Made by a program: the position numbers and the translations under genes. Positions 35,871 to 43,703 of a stretch of DNA of 64,000 nucleotides are shown here, in pieces; the stretch's first letter is position 1, and every line of letters starts with the position of its first letter. The DNA is from Myxococcus sp046520405 (GTDB taxonomy: Bacteria > Myxococcota > Myxococcia > Myxococcales > Myxococcaceae), in contig JBKGHI010000004.1 of the NCBI GenBank assembly GCA_046520405.1, forward strand, positions 1-64,000. The letters are read 5' to 3'. The notes under the pieces are model-generated. The model was given only the letters and a program-made list of their open reading frames with translations, did no database searches and was not told where the DNA came from.

Positions 35871-36386
35871 CTACTCGGTCTGTGCCAGCAGCTTCTCCAC
35901 GGCCTTGGCCATGTCGGCGTGGGACTCCACGCCATGCCACCCGGCCACGGCGCGCCCCCGGCGGTCCAGAAGCACCGTGGTGGGCAGGCCCTGGATGACG
36001 CCGAAGGCGCTGTGGCCCTCAATCATCGCCTGGTCGGCCACCAGCACCGGGTAGCGCAGCGCATAGTGGTCCGCGAAGGGCGCCAGGACCTTCTCCCCTT
36101 CCAGGTCCATGCCCACCGCCACCACCTGGAAGCCCCGGGGGCCGTAGTCCTTCTGGAGCGCCTCCAGCGTGGGCATCTCCGCCAGACAGGGAAAGCACCA
36201 CGTGGCGAAGAACGAGACGAGCACCACCTTGCCGTCCAGCGCGCGCACGTCATGGGGCGCGGGCCCCACCGACGGCAGCGCCAGCGCGTTCAGGAAGGCA
36301 TACCCCGCGTCCACCGGGCGCGTGCCCCGGCAGCCCGCCAGCGCCACCAGTGCCACGACGGCGGCCGCTCGCAGCGCGCGGGCCAT
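35871..36386 (-). CDS. TlpA/ResA-type thioredoxin-like lipoprotein
   Basis: A 171-aa periplasmic disulfide reductase. The type II signal peptide ends in LVALAGC (Cys19), and the thioredoxin fold carries the redox motif WCFPC in FATWCFPCLAEMPTLE. The cis-Pro loop is GLPTTVLLDRRG. Such proteins usually reduce cytochrome c apoproteins or act in cytochrome maturation; an electron donor is not encoded nearby. It is followed by a Fur-family gene on the same strand (upstream), with a 5-bp gap to its stop. Confidence 0.93.
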   Translation of the reverse strand: MARALRAAAVVALVALAGCRGTRPVDAGYAFLNALALPSVGPAPHDVRALDGKVVLVSFFATWCFPCLAEMPTLEALQKDYGPRGFQVVAVGMDLEGEKVLAPFADHYALRYPVLVADQAMIEGHSAFGVIQGLPTTVLLDRRGRAVAGWHGVESHADMAKAVEKLLAQTE

Positions 36387-36391
36387 GACGC

Positions 36392-36877
36392 TCAGGCCTC
36401 CGAGGTGGGCGGCCCGGCCCGCTGGCAGTCACGGCACAGGCCGTACAGCTCCATCTTGTGGGACGTCACCTTGAAGCCGTGCTTGCGGGCCACCGCGTCC
36501 TGGAGCGCCTCGATGCGCTCGTTCTCGAACTCGATGATGGTGCCGCAGCGGGTACACACGAGGTGGTCGTGGTGGTCACGCCCCGCGGCCGCCTCGTAGC
36601 GCGTCTGCCCGTCCCCGAAGTTGCGCGCGTGGGCCAGGCCACACTCGTTGAGCAGCTTCATGGTCCGGTACACGGTGGCGACGGATACCTTGGTATCCTG
36701 TTCGCGCACCTTGTTCCACAGCTCCTCCACCGACAGGTGACCGCCCACGGCGAAGAACGTGTCGATGATGAGGCTGCGCTGACGCGTGCTCTTCAGGCCG
36801 TGCTGGGCCATGTAGCGGGCAAGCACCTCATCCTTGTCCCGGTCGTCGTCGTGATGGTGGTGGTGGCTGTTGCTCAT
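36392..36877 (-). CDS. Fur family metalloregulator with His-rich N-terminus
   Basis: A 161-aa transcription factor. After an N-terminal run HHHHHDDDRDKDE (residues 5-17) comes the winged helix (LKSTRQRSLIIDTFFAVGGHLSVEELW, then VSVATVYRTMKLL) and a dimer/metal domain with HDHLVCTRCGTIIEF (CxxC, structural zinc) and LYGLCRDCQ (second CxxC). The HHDH region matches regulatory metal sites of Fur/PerR/Zur. The His/Asp tail is unusual and might sense or store metal. An AAGGATCT Shine-Dalgarno precedes the ATG. It is 5 bp upstream of the TlpA-like gene. Metal identity is not predictable. Confidence 0.95.
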   Translation of the reverse strand: MSNSHHHHHDDDRDKDEVLARYMAQHGLKSTRQRSLIIDTFFAVGGHLSVEELWNKVREQDTKVSVATVYRTMKLLNECGLAHARNFGDGQTRYEAAAGRDHHDHLVCTRCGTIIEFENERIEALQDAVARKHGFKVTSHKMELYGLCRDCQRAGPPTSEA

Positions 36878-37269
36878 GTGAGATCCTTCAAAATCGCCGC
36901 GGGTCCGCGCCGCGTCTCCGGCGCCACTGGGTGGAGGCCCGCCGCTGCCCCGCCCTCCGCTCCTGTTGTAACCAATCCGACGAGCCGCCGCGACCCGGTC
37001 ATTTCCCAACAACGCCGCCCCTCCGGCGAAGAAAACGTCACCGGCATGTGTTGGGCTCCGAACGCGGCGGGGCTGATACGCTCATCCCGTCCTCCCCGCA
37101 ACGCCTGGCGTGCGGCCCCGGGGAGCGCCTCCCCTCCTGCCCGCTCGTCCTCGCGACTTGCACTCGCCGTAGGCTGTTTAGATTGGAATCGGACTGGCTC
37201 ATTGACACCCGTCTGTTGGCGAAGATAGAGGCAACCGCCCTCGTAAACGAGCATTTTTCCGCGACATTC
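36878..37269. other. Divergent intergenic region, no gene seen
   Basis: Between the Fur-family gene and the next plus-strand gene. The left two thirds are GC-rich with no convincing coding potential of its own. The right third (about 37160-37269) is AT-richer, with a possible TTGCAC and TAGATT pair 15 bp apart; it may carry the promoter of the downstream gene. No Fur-box could be identified with confidence. Confidence 0.5.
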
Positions 37270-38466
37270 ATGAACAGTCCCTGGCAGAGAAGACGGCAGC
37301 CCGACGACGTCCCCACCCCCGTGGCGGTTGCCGTCTCGGACTTCTGCCGGCGCGCGAAGGCCCCTGCGCCGGCACCCGAGGTCCGCGAGGCGCTGGCCCT
37401 CCTGACCGAGGAGGATGACTTCCGCGTCCGCGCCCTGACGGATGCCGAACCCGAAGCCTCCCCCCTGGGGCCCTTCGCGGTCATCGACATCCTCAACGGG
37501 ACGCAGGCCTCCGTGGCCGCGCAGCGGCAGGCGTGCGGCTTCTACGACGTCGCCCGCGAGCTGGCCCACGTGCGCGATCAGAAGACGCCGCCGCCCGCCC
37601 CGGCTCCCGCGGAAGCCCCCCTCACCTTCGCCCCGCCGCCCGCCGCGGACGCCGCTGGCAAGAAGCCCAAGGCGAAGGAGGACCTGGAGGCCACCGTCAA
37701 GGAGCGCATCGCCCCGCGCAAGCGCGCCCCGGCGGAGGACAATGTGGGTTCGCCCGCCGACTTCGCCGAGGAGCCCGCCTCCTCGCGCAGGGACCTGCCG
37801 CGCCCCCGCGGCCGCTTCACCCGGGTGGAGGCACCGCGCGCATCCTTCATGGAGCTGACGCGCCTGTCCGGCAAGCCCACGGTGGAGTCCGCCCTGGAGT
37901 CCGCCGACCACCGCTTCGCGCTGCTGCGCGCCCTGTCCCAGCGCTTCAATGGCGCCCGGGGAGAGCTGACGCTGGTGGATCTGGAGAACGTGCTCCGCGA
38001 CCACGCGCTGATGGACGCGCTGGTGGAGAAGGAGCGCCGCCAGGTGGTGGACGGCTACACCACCCATCGAGGCGCCACCGGCCGCGTGGCCTGGGCCCTG
38101 GGGCTCAGCCCGTCCGAGCTGCAGCGGCTGATCTCCGTGCTGTCACTGACGGAGGAGGTGGAGGCCCTGCGTGAGCGCTTCCGCCGCGAGGCCCTGGCCG
38201 CGCCCCACCTGACGCACCGGCTGGACCTGCTCGGCCGCGAGAAGTACCTGGCCGACCTGGGCATCCAGAGGAAGTTCGCCGACACGCTCCGCAAGGAACT
38301 GGAGCGGCTCGTCGACGACGTCCTGGCCGACGCCCAAGACCTGCACGAGTTGGCGGATGCCGTCGCCCGCAAGCATGGCGCCCCCGCCGAGCTCGTCTTC
38401 CGCGCCTTCGAACGCTTGGGACTGGCGGAGGGCCTGCGCAAGCAGCTTCTGGCCAACTCCCGCTGA
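37270..38466 (+). CDS. Conserved hypothetical protein with HTH-like segment
   Basis: A 398-aa predicted cytoplasmic protein. Residues 1-100 are mixed helical; residues about 100-195 are a low-complexity Pro/Ala/Lys linker (APAPAEAPLTFAPPPA; EERIAPRKRAPAED-like). The C-terminal 200 residues are almost entirely helical with a segment (HRGATGRVAWALGLSPSELQRL) resembling a Fis-type helix-turn-helix. No catalytic motif is seen. The start ATG is preceded by an AT-rich leader without a strong RBS. It is followed 29 bp later by the FmdB-family gene. Function unknown. Confidence 0.75.
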   Translation: MNSPWQRRRQPDDVPTPVAVAVSDFCRRAKAPAPAPEVREALALLTEEDDFRVRALTDAEPEASPLGPFAVIDILNGTQASVAAQRQACGFYDVARELAHVRDQKTPPPAPAPAEAPLTFAPPPAADAAGKKPKAKEDLEATVKERIAPRKRAPAEDNVGSPADFAEEPASSRRDLPRPRGRFTRVEAPRASFMELTRLSGKPTVESALESADHRFALLRALSQRFNGARGELTLVDLENVLRDHALMDALVEKERRQVVDGYTTHRGATGRVAWALGLSPSELQRLISVLSLTEEVEALRERFRREALAAPHLTHRLDLLGREKYLADLGIQRKFADTLRKELERLVDDVLADAQDLHELADAVARKHGAPAELVFRAFERLGLAEGLRKQLLANSR

Positions 38467-38495
38467 AACAACACCCTGACGAGGCACTGAGAACC

Positions 38496-38825
38496 ATGCC
38501 CATCTACGAGTACAACTGCCAGAGCTGTGGAAAGATGATCGACGTGCTGCAGAAGATCTCCGACCCCGCCCCTGCCACGTGCAGCGCGTGCGGCGCCGAG
38601 GGCTCGATGCAGAAGGTCGTCAGCCGCTCCAGCTTCGTCCTCAAGGGCGGAGGCTGGTACTCCGACCTGTACAGCTCCACCAAGAAGGACGGCAGCAGCG
38701 GCTCGTCATCGAGCAGCAGCAGCAGTTCGTCCTCCTCGTCGAGCACGTCCTCGTCGGCCAGCAGCGCCGCCCCCAGCACGCCGGCGCCGGCGCCCGCCGC
38801 GGCGGCCTCGAGCGACAAGAAGTAG
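38496..38825 (+). CDS. FmdB family zinc-ribbon protein with poly-Ser tail
   Basis: A 109-aa protein. The N-terminal zinc ribbon is MPIYEYNCQSCGKMIDVL... with CxxC at C8/C11 and CSACG (C29/C32). It is followed by SSFVLKGGGWYSDLY, the block shared by FmdB proteins. The C-terminal half is a Ser-rich tract of about 30 residues and then Pro/Ala. FmdB proteins are regulators of formamidase-type operons in some bacteria but are of unknown role in most. It lies 29 bp after the HTH-like gene, possibly cotranscribed. Confidence 0.9.
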   Translation: MPIYEYNCQSCGKMIDVLQKISDPAPATCSACGAEGSMQKVVSRSSFVLKGGGWYSDLYSSTKKDGSSGSSSSSSSSSSSSSSTSSSASSAAPSTPAPAPAAAASSDKK

Positions 38826-38894
38826 GCCCGCGCGGAGGGGCGGGGGCGCCGAAAATTCGCTCCGGGCATGGGAGCGGCGCACACTCACGCCCCG

Positions 38895-39097
38895 TGCCCT
38901 TCCCCCCCTCCAAGCGTCCTCCCCGTCACTGCGCGCTGTGTGGCCATCCGGAGCTGACGGACACCCGCGGGCTCGGCCGTTTTCTGCTCGTGGCGGACCC
39001 GCACGGCCGCGGCCCCATCTGCCCGCCCCAGCGCGGGTGCCGCGGTGGCAAGCGCGAGGCGATGGCACCATCGCCGCTGACGCAGCCGGCCCGGTGA
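38895..39097 (+). CDS. Small cysteine-containing putative zinc-binding protein
   Basis: A 67-aa protein from a GTG start. The residues CALCGHP (C13-x2-C16) and CPPQRGC (C43-x5-C49) could form a four-cysteine zinc site. The rest is basic and Pro-rich. No similarity to a known family is apparent and the start has no clear RBS. It lies between the FmdB-family gene and a lipoprotein gene and follows codon usage typical of the window. Low-to-moderate certainty that it is expressed. Confidence 0.45.
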
Positions 39098-39140
39098 GCT
39101 AATCAGGACACCTGCCGCGCCCTGTCCCCGCGGAGGTGCC

Positions 39141-39887
39141 ATGCCGCTCGCCTCGTTCCGAATCCTCTCCCTGTCCCTGCTGGCCGCCCTGGGCGCCGGC
39201 TGTGCGTCCCAGACGCGCATGCCGCCCGAGGCGCGCACGTCCCTCAACCAGTCCCTCACCGGCCCGGAGGCGGAGCAGTACCTCCGCGTCTCCAGCAACG
39301 TCACGCCGCTGTTCGGTGACGCCTCCAAGCGCCTGCTGACGCCCTACGCGCCCGAGGACGTCCGGCTGCTCGACGACACGAAGGGCAACCCCATCAACCC
39401 CGGCGCCGTGGAGCGCATCCTCCCCGCGGGGACGAAGCTGCGCATCACCCGCGTGGAGTTCCCCACCTCGTGGGTCATCACCGAGCGCGTCCTCTACAGC
39501 CCGCGCGCCTGGCCCTGGGTGTACCTCCAGGAGGCCGGCGCGCCGGAGTCGGCCCCGCCGCTCATCCTGGTCCTGCCGCCCAACCTGGACCGTCCGGAGG
39601 ACTTCCGCACCGAGCTGGAGAAGTACCTGTCCGCGCGGGACCTGAAGCCCACCCTGGACGCGCTTCCGCCCGCCGCGCAGGAGGCCGTCCGAGAGAAGAA
39701 GCTGGTGGTGAACATGTCCGCGGACGCGGTGCGCATGGCCTGGGGTCCGCCGGAGACGGTGCGGCGCTCCCTGGAAGGCAGCTCGAAGCACGAGGAGTGG
39801 ACGTACCCCGGTGGCCGCCGCCGCGCCTTCCTCACCGACGGACGCCTCGCGCGCGCCGAGGAAGGCGGCGCGCAGGTCATCCCCTGA
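39141..39887 (+). CDS. Lipoprotein with SmpA/OmlA-like C-terminal region
   Basis: A 248-aa lipoprotein with lipobox LAALGAGC (Cys21). A central beta-rich domain (LPAGTKLRITRVEFPTSWVI) is followed by a C-terminal segment NMSADAVRMAWGPPETVRRS and WTYPGGRRRAFLTDGRLA, reminiscent of the SmpA/OmlA (BamE) or ComEA-like YxxWxYxG motif found in envelope-assembly lipoproteins. The start ATG has a GGAGG RBS 4-5 bp upstream. It converges with the PHP-domain gene. Family link is tentative. Confidence 0.75.
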   Translation: MPLASFRILSLSLLAALGAGCASQTRMPPEARTSLNQSLTGPEAEQYLRVSSNVTPLFGDASKRLLTPYAPEDVRLLDDTKGNPINPGAVERILPAGTKLRITRVEFPTSWVITERVLYSPRAWPWVYLQEAGAPESAPPLILVLPPNLDRPEDFRTELEKYLSARDLKPTLDALPPAAQEAVREKKLVVNMSADAVRMAWGPPETVRRSLEGSSKHEEWTYPGGRRRAFLTDGRLARAEEGGAQVIP

Positions 39888-39896
39888 GCCGGACGG

Positions 39897-40625
39897 CTAG
39901 CGACGGCGGCGCTTGCCGCCACCACCGCCGCGGCCGCCTCCCGACTTGCGGGACGCCTGGGCCTCGCCCGGGCGGGTGAGCCGGGGAAGGTCTCCGGCCA
40001 TCACCGGCCAGAAGTCCCCCTTCAGCAGCTCGGCCACCAGCTCCGCCTGCGTCTGGACGGGCCGCTTGAAGAGCGTGGCGCCCCGTCCCACCTCATCCAG
40101 GGAACCGCGGGCGTCGCTGCCACCCACGCAGGGCAGCTTCAGCGCGGCCGCGGCCTCCACGGCCAGGTCATTGGACGTCTGCTTCACCCGCGCGTTGTAG
40201 CCCTCCACGGCGCTCAGCACGGTGAGGGAGCGGATGAAGTCCATGGCCGGGTGCTGCGAATCCCTGTCGTAGGGCCGCGCGGCGACGATGGCGGCGCCCA
40301 GGGCCTTCACCTTGGGAAGACACTCGGCGGCGCTCCACGGCTTCTCGCGGTTGCTGCCCCACATCTGCACCGGCTCCGGGGCCAGCTCCGGCTTCGGGAA
40401 GAAGCACAGGTACTGCCCACGGTCCGTCACCAGCTCCAGCCCGACGAAGACCTTCAGCTTGGACTTCGCGCCAATCTCGAAGAGCTCGTCGCAGCCGTCC
40501 TGCGTGTTCGTCTCGGTGAAGGCCACCCCGTCCAGGCCGAACAAGGCGGCCCGCTCCAGCACGGCGCGAGGGTCCAGCTCGCAACCCTTGGACAGGTGGG
40601 AATGGGCGTGCAGGTCGATGAGCAT
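39897..40625 (-). CDS. PHP domain metal-dependent phosphoesterase
   Basis: A 242-aa protein with the PHP fold of histidinol-phosphatase and DNA polymerase exonuclease types. Metal-site motifs are MLIDLHAHSHLS (DxHxH), VAFTETN, FVGLEL and a C-terminal VGGSDARGSL (GSDAH-like, with Arg instead of His). It ends in a Gly/Arg-rich tail (GGGRGGGGGKRRRR), which is unusual for PHP proteins and suggests nucleic-acid binding. It is divergent from or convergent with neighbours and stands alone. The substrate is unknown. Confidence 0.85.
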   Translation of the reverse strand: MLIDLHAHSHLSKGCELDPRAVLERAALFGLDGVAFTETNTQDGCDELFEIGAKSKLKVFVGLELVTDRGQYLCFFPKPELAPEPVQMWGSNREKPWSAAECLPKVKALGAAIVAARPYDRDSQHPAMDFIRSLTVLSAVEGYNARVKQTSNDLAVEAAAALKLPCVGGSDARGSLDEVGRGATLFKRPVQTQAELVAELLKGDFWPVMAGDLPRLTRPGEAQASRKSGGGRGGGGGKRRRR

Positions 40626-40687
40626 GAGCGCTGCTCCCTAACAGGCCCCCCCGAGCCCTGTCGAGCCTGCAACGCCCTGCCTGTGAC

Positions 40688-40957
40688 TCAGGCGAACGCG
40701 TAGGACTGGAAGGCGCCCTGGGCGGCCTGGGTGTTCTTCTCCTCGTAGGTGCGGATGAGGTAGCCCATCAGCATCAGCGAGGACGTGTTCTCCAGCACCC
40801 GCGACGGGTCCTTGGAGATGAGATTCGCACTGTAATTGAGGAAGAACTGGGCCAGCTCCTCACCCGCCTCCTTGACGATGAGCGCATTCAGCGCGGAGGG
40901 CTCCATCGTCCGGATGGTGTTGATGAAGTCTACGGCCAGGTCCTTCTTGGTCTTCAT
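40688..40957 (-). CDS. Small conserved helical protein
   Basis: An 89-aa all-alpha protein (MKTKKDLAVDFINTIRTMEP ... GYLIRTYEEKNTQAAQG) without a signal peptide or motif I recognise. The ATG is 9-10 bp after a GGGGGAAGG ribosome-binding site; a GTG 6 bp upstream would be closer. It may bind a partner through its amphipathic helices. No assigned family. Its codon usage and RBS support a real gene. Confidence 0.65.
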   Translation of the reverse strand: MKTKKDLAVDFINTIRTMEPSALNALIVKEAGEELAQFFLNYSANLISKDPSRVLENTSSLMLMGYLIRTYEEKNTQAAQGAFQSYAFA

Positions 40958-41119
40958 GTCCACGGGCCTTCCCCCTTCCCCACTCCGCCGCCACTCGCGG
41001 CCCCCTGCCGCGAGCGCCCCACGCCATCAGGTGCGACCCGAGCAACATAGGCATGCGCCGGAGGCTGCAAACCCCCGGGCGGGGTCGATCAACATCAACG
41101 CCTCAGGGAAGCCGGGTTT

Positions 41120-41149
41120 TTGACACCCCGGAATGGCGCGTGCGATAAC
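41120..41149 (+). promoter_or_regulatory. Sigma70-type promoter of the small protein gene
   Basis: TTGACA (41120-41125) and GATAAC (41144-41149) separated by 18 bp, about 45 bp upstream of the ATG of the following gene. The -35 box is perfect. No other such strong pair was noticed in this GC-rich window. Confidence 0.6.
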
Positions 41150-41192
41150 CTCCTATTGTCCTGAATCAGCACCGCACAAGGAGTGGCAGGCG

Positions 41193-41402
41193 ATGTTCAC
41201 GGGCGTGAAGGTCTTCTCCGCCACCAAGGCGAAGGAGCGCGAGGAGCTGGGTGAGAACGTCACCCGGTGGCTGAAGAGCAACTCCGACCTGGAGATTGTG
41301 GACCGGGTCGTGTGTCAGTCGTCCGACAACGAATTCCACTGCTACACCCTCGTGCTTTTCTACAAGCACGGCAGGAGTGAGCAGGCAGCCCCGCAGTCCT
41401 GA
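41193..41402 (+). CDS. Small conserved protein of unknown function
   Basis: A 69-aa soluble protein (MFTGVKVFSATKAKEREELG ... ) with an amphipathic helix in the first half and beta-like HCYTLVLFYKHG at the end. The ATG has an AGGAG Shine-Dalgarno (AAGGAGTGGCAGGCG) and lies behind a strong promoter-like sequence, so it is probably highly expressed. A longer frame from an upstream ATG includes promoter sequence and is not used. No family recognised. Confidence 0.7.
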   Translation: MFTGVKVFSATKAKEREELGENVTRWLKSNSDLEIVDRVVCQSSDNEFHCYTLVLFYKHGRSEQAAPQS

Positions 41403-41462
41403 GCGGGATGGACCGGCGGAAGGGGACGGCCCACCCCTCCACCGGCGCATCCCATCTTCCCG

Positions 41463-43616
41463 CTACTGCTGCTGGGGCACGAAGACCGCGACGCCGCGCG
41501 GCGGGACGACCAGGACCGTCTCCGTGCCGGCGAGCTGCAGCGTTTGCCCGGTGAAGATGTCCGCGTAGGTGTCCGTGCTCGCGGCCAGGCTCCCCATCAG
41601 CTCCACCACCAGCGAGCGCTCCACCGCGCCGCGGTTGATGGCCACCACCGCACCCCGCCCGTCCGGCAGATCGCGCTGGAACACGTAGAGGTCGTTCTCC
41701 ACGCGCAGGGTCCGCCGGGCGCCCGTCTGCAGCGCCTCGTGCGCGATGCGCGCCTGGCCCAGCTTCTGGACGAAGTCGAGCAGCTCCCGCTCCAGCGCTG
41801 TCAGCGTGCTACCGAAGCGCATGAAGCGGCGGTTGTCCGGATCTCCCGCGCCCGGCAGGCCGACCTCGTCGCCGTAGTACACCAGGGGCACGCCCGGCTG
41901 GGTCAGCACGAAGGTGAAGCCGTACTTCATCTTCTCGAAGGCCGTCGCGTCCGTCACCACCGTGGACGGCCGGTTGGGGCCGAAGGGGTCGCTTCCGTCG
42001 CCCTGGAGCTGGCCGGCGGCCTGGGAGATGAAGCGCGCCACGTCGTGATTGCCCAGGAACGGTGAGTTGAGCGTCCCTGGCGCATAGAAGACCTCGTTGG
42101 CGCGCACGGCGTCGTCCACGCGCTGCAGGCCCTGGCCGTCCGCGAAGGCCTCGCGCAGCGGCCAGTACAGCGGGAAGTCGAACTGGCCATCCAGCTCACG
42201 CGGGCTGATGTAGCGGGCAATCTGGGACCGGCCGTCCGCGCCGACGAACGTCTCGCCCACCAGGTAGAACTCGGTGCCCGTCCTCGCGGTGATTTCCTTC
42301 AGCTTCCCGCGGATGGTGCGCCCGGCCACCTGCTCCATGTGCTTCACCGCGTCCAGGCGGAAGCCGTCGAAGTCGGCCTGCTCCAGCCACCACAGCGTGT
42401 CCGCGGCGAACTGGTCCACGAAGTCCGTTGAACGCCAGTTGAAGTCCGGCAGGTAGTCCGTGAACTTGCAGATGAGGCGCTGGGCCTCCCAGTCACAGTC
42501 CTGCGTGCCGCACACGCAGCTCGCGGCGGTGTTGAACCAGCCCTCCTGCCCGTACGTCGTCCAGTAGGGGTGCTCCTGGTGGACGTGGTTGAGCACCAGG
42601 TCGGCGATGACGCGGATGCCCCGCTTGTGCGCGGCGGTGGTGAGGGCGCGCAGCTCCTCCAGCGAACCGAAGCGGTGCTGCGTCTCGCGCGGCTTCGACG
42701 GCCAGTAGCCGTGGTAGCCCGTGTAGTACTTGCCGCCGGTGCCGATGAAGCGCCCTTCCGGGTTCTGATCCACCGGCGAAATCCAGAGCGTGCGCACGCC
42801 CAGCGCGTCGAAGTAGCCCTCCTCCAGCTTCTGCGTGATGCCCGCGAAGTCACCGCCCAGGTAGTTGGCGATGGGGTCCACGTCCGCCACCGGGCCGTCG
42901 TTCTCCGGCTTCGCGTTGTGGAAGCGGTCGGTGAACGCGAAGTACATCAGCCCCGACTCCCAGCGGAAGCGCTCCGGCTCCACCCAGAACGGCAGGTAGA
43001 GCGACTCGGCCTCGCGCCCCTGGCTGTCCCGGGCCACCACCTTCACGTGGTGCTTGCCCTGCTCCAGGCCCTGCACATTCAGGCGGAAGCGGCCGGTGGC
43101 GGCGTCATAGGCGTCCGGCCGGGGCGCGCCGTCCAGCGTCAGCACCATGCCCTCCCCCGCAGGCCCCGCCCGGTCGGTGCCGTCCAGATAGGAGACGTCC
43201 ACCTCCAGCGAGCCCTCGGGCGTCGACACGAAGCGGTTCAGCTCCAGCACCGGCTGACGGCAGTCCGGAACGGTGAGGCGCGAATACTCCTCCGCGCGAA
43301 CCCAACGCGAGTACGGGTTCTCCGGGTCGAGCTGCTCCTTCTCGCCCACGACGAAGCGGTAGCCGTAGTCACGCGGCTCCAGGCCGTCCAGGCGCAGCGT
43401 GTAGACGCCGTCACCGCGGTCCGTCATGGCCTGGGGCGTGGACGCGAAGTTGTTCCATTCCCCCGAGACCTGCACGGCGTCCGAAACGGACTGCTGCGGT
43501 GCGTAGGTCAACGTCACGTCGCAGGTCCGAACAGGGATGGAGTCAGAGTCACCACAGGCGGCGGCCGTCAGCAGCGCTGGGATCGTCAGGAGTCGAGGGA
43601 TGCGGAAGTGCGTCAT
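41463..43616 (-). CDS. Secreted GH13 alpha-amylase lipoprotein
   Basis: A 717-aa cell-surface alpha-amylase. The lipobox LLTAAAC (Cys21) anchors it. Residues about 30-115 are an Ig-like/CBM48 N-domain (VQVSGEWNNFAST, YGYRFVVGEKE) and 125-210 a second Ig-like unit. The GH13 barrel spans about 220-650 with all catalytic regions: region I LVLNHV (residue 340-345), region II GFRLDAVKH (nucleophile D422), region III LVGETF (acid/base E455) and region IV LGNHDVAR (D525). A GTQDCDW/CVCG insertion near 370 adds cysteines. It probably degrades starch or glycogen outside the cell and pairs functionally with the intracellular GlgE pathway. Confidence 0.95.
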   Translation of the reverse strand: MTHFRIPRLLTIPALLTAAACGDSDSIPVRTCDVTLTYAPQQSVSDAVQVSGEWNNFASTPQAMTDRGDGVYTLRLDGLEPRDYGYRFVVGEKEQLDPENPYSRWVRAEEYSRLTVPDCRQPVLELNRFVSTPEGSLEVDVSYLDGTDRAGPAGEGMVLTLDGAPRPDAYDAATGRFRLNVQGLEQGKHHVKVVARDSQGREAESLYLPFWVEPERFRWESGLMYFAFTDRFHNAKPENDGPVADVDPIANYLGGDFAGITQKLEEGYFDALGVRTLWISPVDQNPEGRFIGTGGKYYTGYHGYWPSKPRETQHRFGSLEELRALTTAAHKRGIRVIADLVLNHVHQEHPYWTTYGQEGWFNTAASCVCGTQDCDWEAQRLICKFTDYLPDFNWRSTDFVDQFAADTLWWLEQADFDGFRLDAVKHMEQVAGRTIRGKLKEITARTGTEFYLVGETFVGADGRSQIARYISPRELDGQFDFPLYWPLREAFADGQGLQRVDDAVRANEVFYAPGTLNSPFLGNHDVARFISQAAGQLQGDGSDPFGPNRPSTVVTDATAFEKMKYGFTFVLTQPGVPLVYYGDEVGLPGAGDPDNRRFMRFGSTLTALERELLDFVQKLGQARIAHEALQTGARRTLRVENDLYVFQRDLPDGRGAVVAINRGAVERSLVVELMGSLAASTDTYADIFTGQTLQLAGTETVLVVPPRGVAVFVPQQQ

Positions 43617-43703
43617 GCGTGCCTCCTTCTACGGGAGGCCCGCTTGCTTTTCCAAGCCCCCGGAGCGGAACGGGATGACTCGATGCGTCGATTTCCGAAC
43701 GAC

